Source: an uncultured Alphaproteobacteria bacterium
GTDB taxonomy: Bacteria > Pseudomonadota > Alphaproteobacteria > RF32 > CAG-239
Assembly: GCA_900553115.1 (NCBI GenBank)
Contig: USCF01000032.1
Location: 1 to 9,277 of the forward strand
Direction: 5' to 3'
DNA: 9,277 nt
Each line of letters opens with the position of its first letter. Within the stretch, counting starts at the first letter, position 1. Positions 7,182-9,277 of the stretch are shown here, piece by piece. A model generated the notes under the pieces. It made no database searches. It saw nothing but the letters and a program-made list of their open reading frames with translations, and was not told where the DNA came from. The position numbers were made by a program, and so were the translations under genes.

Positions 7182-7210
7182 AGTTTAACTAAAGAAATAA
7201 AAAATGTAAA
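7182..7210 (-). promoter_or_regulatory. Probable promoter for the structured RNA and pilin
   Basis: On the - strand TTTACA (7210-7205) is followed after 17 bases by TAAACT (7187-7182). Transcription would begin near 7176, at the first hairpin of the structured RNA. It is back to back with the + strand promoter at 7241-7269. The -10 box matches consensus at only four of six positions. Confidence 0.5.
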
Positions 7211-7240
7211 GTAAAAAACTAGGGCCGCTTAGCAAAGCTG

Positions 7241-7269
7241 TTGACGCTGGTAGGAAAAAGATTTATGCT
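7241..7269 (+). promoter_or_regulatory. Probable promoter of the mutarotase gene
   Basis: TTGACG (7241-7246) and TATGCT (7264-7269) are separated by 17 bases. The start would be near 7276, giving a leader of about 28 nt to the ATG at 7304. Confidence 0.6.
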
Positions 7270-7303
7270 GACGTAAAATTTATGTCGGAAAGGGTATTTT
7301 ATA

Positions 7304-8116
7304 ATGTTTGAAAGCGGATTTATAAGTTTGGAAAATGATAAGGCTGAATGTAAATTGGCGCTCTGGGGCGCAGATTTGTTTTCGTATTGTCCAAAAGGCG
7401 AAGAGCATGATGTGTTTTGGCTGGGAGATTTGAATAAATTTGACCATAGTCAAGCTATTCGCGGCGGTGTGCCTGTTTGTTGGCTGCATTTTGCGGCAGA
7501 AAAACTGAATGATAATCTTCCGCGTCACGGTTTTGCCCGTATTTCTGACTGGCAAGTGCAAAATGTTGTTTCCAATGGTCAAAAATCAGAGATAGAGCTA
7601 TATTTACAGCCTGATGAAAAATATAATTTGTCGGTTAGCGCAAAGCTGTTAATAAAAATTAGCGATAAGCTGGAATATTGCTTGGAAACCACAAATAACG
7701 GTGCTGAGGATTTTTCTTTTAGTGAAGCGCTGCATTGTTACTTTAATATTAGTTCACTTGAAAATATTACAATAAAAGGTTTGAGAGGACATCAATATAA
7801 AAGTTCATTAGACGGCAAAGTATATGAAGTTGCCGAGGATTTGCAGATTGGCGGCGAATTTGACGCGGCATTCTTAAATCATAGCGGTAATATAGAAATT
7901 GTTGATAAGGGCTATAAACGGAAAATATGTATTGAAAAAAGCGGTTCAAAATCAACAGTGGTTTGGAATCCGGCTAAAGATTTGGCAGAAATGTCGGCTG
8001 GGCAATACAAGCAATTTGTTTGCGTTGAACCAGCTAATCAGGGGGACTATTTTGTACGGCTGAAACCGCATGAAACACACCGTATTTCTATGGTAATTCA
8101 GGTTGAAAAATTGTGA
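7304..8116 (+). CDS. D-hexose-6-phosphate mutarotase / aldose 1-epimerase family (YeaD-like)
   Basis: Members of this family interconvert alpha and beta anomers of hexose 6-phosphates such as glucose 6-phosphate in the cytoplasm, feeding glycolysis and sugar-nucleotide routes. The 270-residue length is typical. Visible hallmarks are GGVPVCWLHF (54-63), LPRHGFAR (72-79) carrying a conserved His at 75, EALHCYFNIS (141-150) with His144 as the likely catalytic acid, WNPAKDLAEM (221-230), and FVCVEPAN (238-245) with Glu242 as the likely catalytic base. The start has AAGGG at 7290-7294, nine bases before the ATG. It is a single-gene unit with its own promoter and strong terminator, divergent from the pilin leader. 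Exact substrate preference among family members cannot be read from sequence. Confidence 0.88.
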   Translation: MFESGFISLENDKAECKLALWGADLFSYCPKGEEHDVFWLGDLNKFDHSQAIRGGVPVCWLHFAAEKLNDNLPRHGFARISDWQVQNVVSNGQKSEIELYLQPDEKYNLSVSAKLLIKISDKLEYCLETTNNGAEDFSFSEALHCYFNISSLENITIKGLRGHQYKSSLDGKVYEVAEDLQIGGEFDAAFLNHSGNIEIVDKGYKRKICIEKSGSKSTVVWNPAKDLAEMSAGQYKQFVCVEPANQGDYFVRLKPHETHRISMVIQVEKL

Positions 8117-8129
8117 TGATTTATTTGAG

Positions 8130-8154
8130 CGGCGGGAGAAATCTCGCCGTTTTT
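8130..8154 (+). terminator. Intrinsic terminator of the mutarotase gene
   Basis: CGGCGGGA (8130-8137) and TCTCGCCG (8142-8149) form an eight-pair stem (one G-U) closed by a GAAA tetraloop, followed by TTTTT (8150-8154). It lies 13 bases after the stop. The opposite strand has no U-run, so it serves the + gene only. Confidence 0.88.
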
Positions 8155-8178
8155 AAGCTATTGACATTTACCTTTAGC

Positions 8179-8616
8179 TTATTTTCTGTCTTCGGGTTCC
8201 CACGGGAAGTTTATCCATAATCCCATAGGTTCAGAAATTGGAAAATAATCTGGTTTTATTTCCGGATTTTTGTTGATTAGGGTATAGATTTGCGCCAAAG
8301 GATATTTGTTGCGTAAATATTGTACGGTTTCGCCGCTGTCGCATAAGTCGTCGATTATATAAGTGTTGGCGGCGTTAGGAATTTCATCTAGCGTTGTATC
8401 AACCATTTCTGACTGTGATTTGCTTTCGTCGCTGTATGAAGAAAGACGTATAAAGCGAATGTCTTTGTGTTTGAGATAGTGTGAAATAATGGTTGCCGGA
8501 ACAAGTCCGCCGCGGGAAACAGCTGCTAAAATAAAGCCGTTTGGCGAGCGTTCTTGGATTTTTTGCGCAATCATAAAGCAGGCATTATCTACTTGAGCTT
8601 GAGTAATTTCTTTCAT
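8179..8616 (-). CDS. Gpt-like purine phosphoribosyltransferase
   Basis: This is a type I phosphoribosyltransferase, which moves ribose 5-phosphate from PRPP to a purine base in nucleotide salvage. The 145 residues follow E. coli Gpt (xanthine-guanine PRTase) in outline: AVSRGGLVPA at 32-41, the PRPP-binding loop YIIDDLCDSGET at 86-97, and a C-terminal base-recognition segment GLWINFPWE at 132-140 that parallels WIEQPW of Gpt. The PRPP loop has DSGET where Gpt has DTGGT, and the chain is slightly shorter, so base specificity is uncertain. GGAG eight bases before the ATG supports the start. A near-consensus promoter lies directly upstream, so it is transcribed apart from the DUF308 gene. No terminator is obvious after its stop. 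Confidence 0.82.
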   Translation of the reverse strand: MKEITQAQVDNACFMIAQKIQERSPNGFILAAVSRGGLVPATIISHYLKHKDIRFIRLSSYSDESKSQSEMVDTTLDEIPNAANTYIIDDLCDSGETVQYLRNKYPLAQIYTLINKNPEIKPDYFPISEPMGLWINFPWEPEDRK

Positions 8617-8650
8617 GGTTCTATCTCCAACAAATTAAATAATGCTCTGC

Positions 8651-8679
8651 TTTATAACCACAGAAACAGTAAAGGTCAA
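8651..8679 (-). promoter_or_regulatory. Promoter of the Gpt-like gene
   Basis: On the - strand TTGACC (8679-8674), a 17-base spacer, and TATAAA (8656-8651) make a near-consensus sigma-70 promoter within the 71-base gap after the DUF308 gene. Transcription would start near 8645, leaving a leader of about 30 nt. Confidence 0.75.
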
Positions 8680-8687
8680 TAATTTTA

Positions 8688-9224
8688 TTAAGAATTTATT
8701 TGTAAGCGGCAAAATTTGCGGAAATATAAATATTCGGCAATGCTCAGCGCTCCAAACGCAAAAATGTAGAAGCCGACATAAAGCACCAGAGCTGCTTCTC
8801 CAAATGACTGGTATGATAAAATCAAAAAGGCTAAAATAATGCCCAATATACCGCTTAACATACTCCAGCCCCACGGCAAGCCAAGCTTTTTAATGTCTAA
8901 ACTGCCGGAGATTTGCATAACGCCGGTAGCCAAAAACCAAAAGGCAAATAAAATTGGTAAGGTTTGCACGGTTAAACCAAGATTGGTTAATAAAATCAAA
9001 CCGATAAATAAATCTAATAAGCCGACAACAAAATACCAGCCTGAATATTCGCTGAAAGAAAAGGTAATATAGCCGCAGCCAAGCAAAAATACGGCACCGC
9101 CGAAATATATTGCTATAGCATAAAGCGACGACAGCGGGTTTGCCCAAACTACAATACCTAAAATCAGCATGATTATGCCGGAAATTAAGTGCCAAATACT
9201 GCATCTTCGCCCGTATATACCCAC
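8688..9224 (-). CDS. HdeD/DUF308-family six-helix membrane protein
   Basis: The 178-residue product is almost wholly hydrophobic, with six predicted membrane helices at about 11-28, 33-55, 62-80, 88-107, 119-137 and 143-164. The pattern repeats internally: WHLISGIIMLILGIVVWANP (11-30) resembles WGWSMLSGILGIILAFLI (118-135), as in DUF308/HdeD proteins, which have tandem W-x-G-I-L-x-I-x-x-G units. HdeD of E. coli is linked to acid resistance, but most relatives have no known function. The start is a GTG at 9224; the first in-frame ATG (residue 19) would remove half of helix 1, and no better start exists after the upstream in-frame stop. A weak GGAAAAAG precedes it. The start overlaps the end of the gene upstream by 40 bases, suggesting translational coupling. 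Confidence 0.78.
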   Translation of the reverse strand: MGIYGRRCSIWHLISGIIMLILGIVVWANPLSSLYAIAIYFGGAVFLLGCGYITFSFSEYSGWYFVVGLLDLFIGLILLTNLGLTVQTLPILFAFWFLATGVMQISGSLDIKKLGLPWGWSMLSGILGIILAFLILSYQSFGEAALVLYVGFYIFAFGALSIAEYLYFRKFCRLQINS

Positions 9225-9277
9225 ATCAGTGCTTTTTCCAAAGGAAAATCACAGGCAATCAGGCGCATTTTGGTAAT
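9185..9277 (-). CDS. 3' end of an unidentified gene, cut by the window edge
   Basis: On the - strand the frame entering from 9277 stays open to a TAA at 9187-9185. It encodes 30 residues including MRLIACDFPLEKALMWVYTG and ends in EDAVFGT. It overlaps the GTG start of the DUF308 gene by 40 bases in another frame. Too little is visible to name a family. An ATG inside it (9268) could also make it a 27-residue peptide, but I see no ribosome binding site for that. It may be only a non-coding open frame. Confidence 0.4.
   Translation of the reverse strand: MTKMRLIACDFPLEKALMWVYTGEDAVFGT

Noticed and set aside
7150..7225. Inverted pair GCCCTAG (7150-7156) / CTAGGGC (7219-7225)
   Set aside because: It would span the promoter and lie partly outside the transcript; seven bases at this distance can be chance.
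8155..8180. Inverted repeat AAGCTA/TAGCTT after the Gpt-like gene as its terminator
   Set aside because: On the - strand the hairpin has a 14-base loop and is followed by A residues, not T, so it does not fit an intrinsic terminator.
1..9277. CRISPR array, tRNA or rRNA genes, transposase
   Set aside because: No regularly spaced repeats, no cloverleaf with TTCGA-type arms and CCA, no rRNA blocks and no transposase-like protein were seen on either strand.

Overview
The window looks like part of a chromosome from an uncultured, AT-rich alphaproteobacterium. Three things suggest this: the gene order rimP-nusA-ylxR-infB-rbfA, a NusA with two C-terminal acidic repeats, and a YlxR domain fused to an L7Ae-like domain. 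A prepilin with a SMIEMLGVLAIIGVLS-type N-terminus fits low-GC gut-associated alphaproteobacteria as I remember them. The taxonomic placement is inference, since no marker could be searched.

Positions 1-5990 hold one transcription/translation operon on the + strand. A promoter (171-198) and a leader hairpin with a U-run (225-251, a probable attenuator) precede rimP, nusA, ylxR-L7Ae, infB and rbfA. Gaps are 15-25 bases and every gene has a good ribosome binding site. The proteins cover 30S maturation (RimP, RbfA), transcription elongation and termination (NusA), an RNA-binding accessory protein, and translation initiation (IF2). A terminator-like hairpin lies at 5961-5989. truB, rpsO and pnp, which often follow rbfA, are absent.

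Positions 5826-6220 are gene-free and full of palindromic repeats. There is a nested inverted-repeat unit beginning inside the last codons of rbfA, a diverged second copy of its right half, and a separate palindromic element of about 126 bp shaped like the small palindromic repeats of other alphaproteobacteria.

Positions 6271-7303 hold a type IV prepilin-like gene on the - strand. Upstream of it is a highly structured leader of about 200 nt that ends in an intrinsic terminator just before the pilin ribosome binding site. This arrangement looks like an uncharacterised attenuator, riboswitch-like leader or stand-alone small RNA, and it is the most interesting part of the window. A divergent promoter pair separates it from the next gene.

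Positions 7304-9277 hold a hexose-6-phosphate mutarotase-like gene (+) with its own promoter and terminator, a Gpt-like purine phosphoribosyltransferase (-) with a near-consensus promoter, a six-helix HdeD/DUF308 membrane protein (-), and the 3' end of an unidentified gene (-) running off the right edge and overlapping the DUF308 start.
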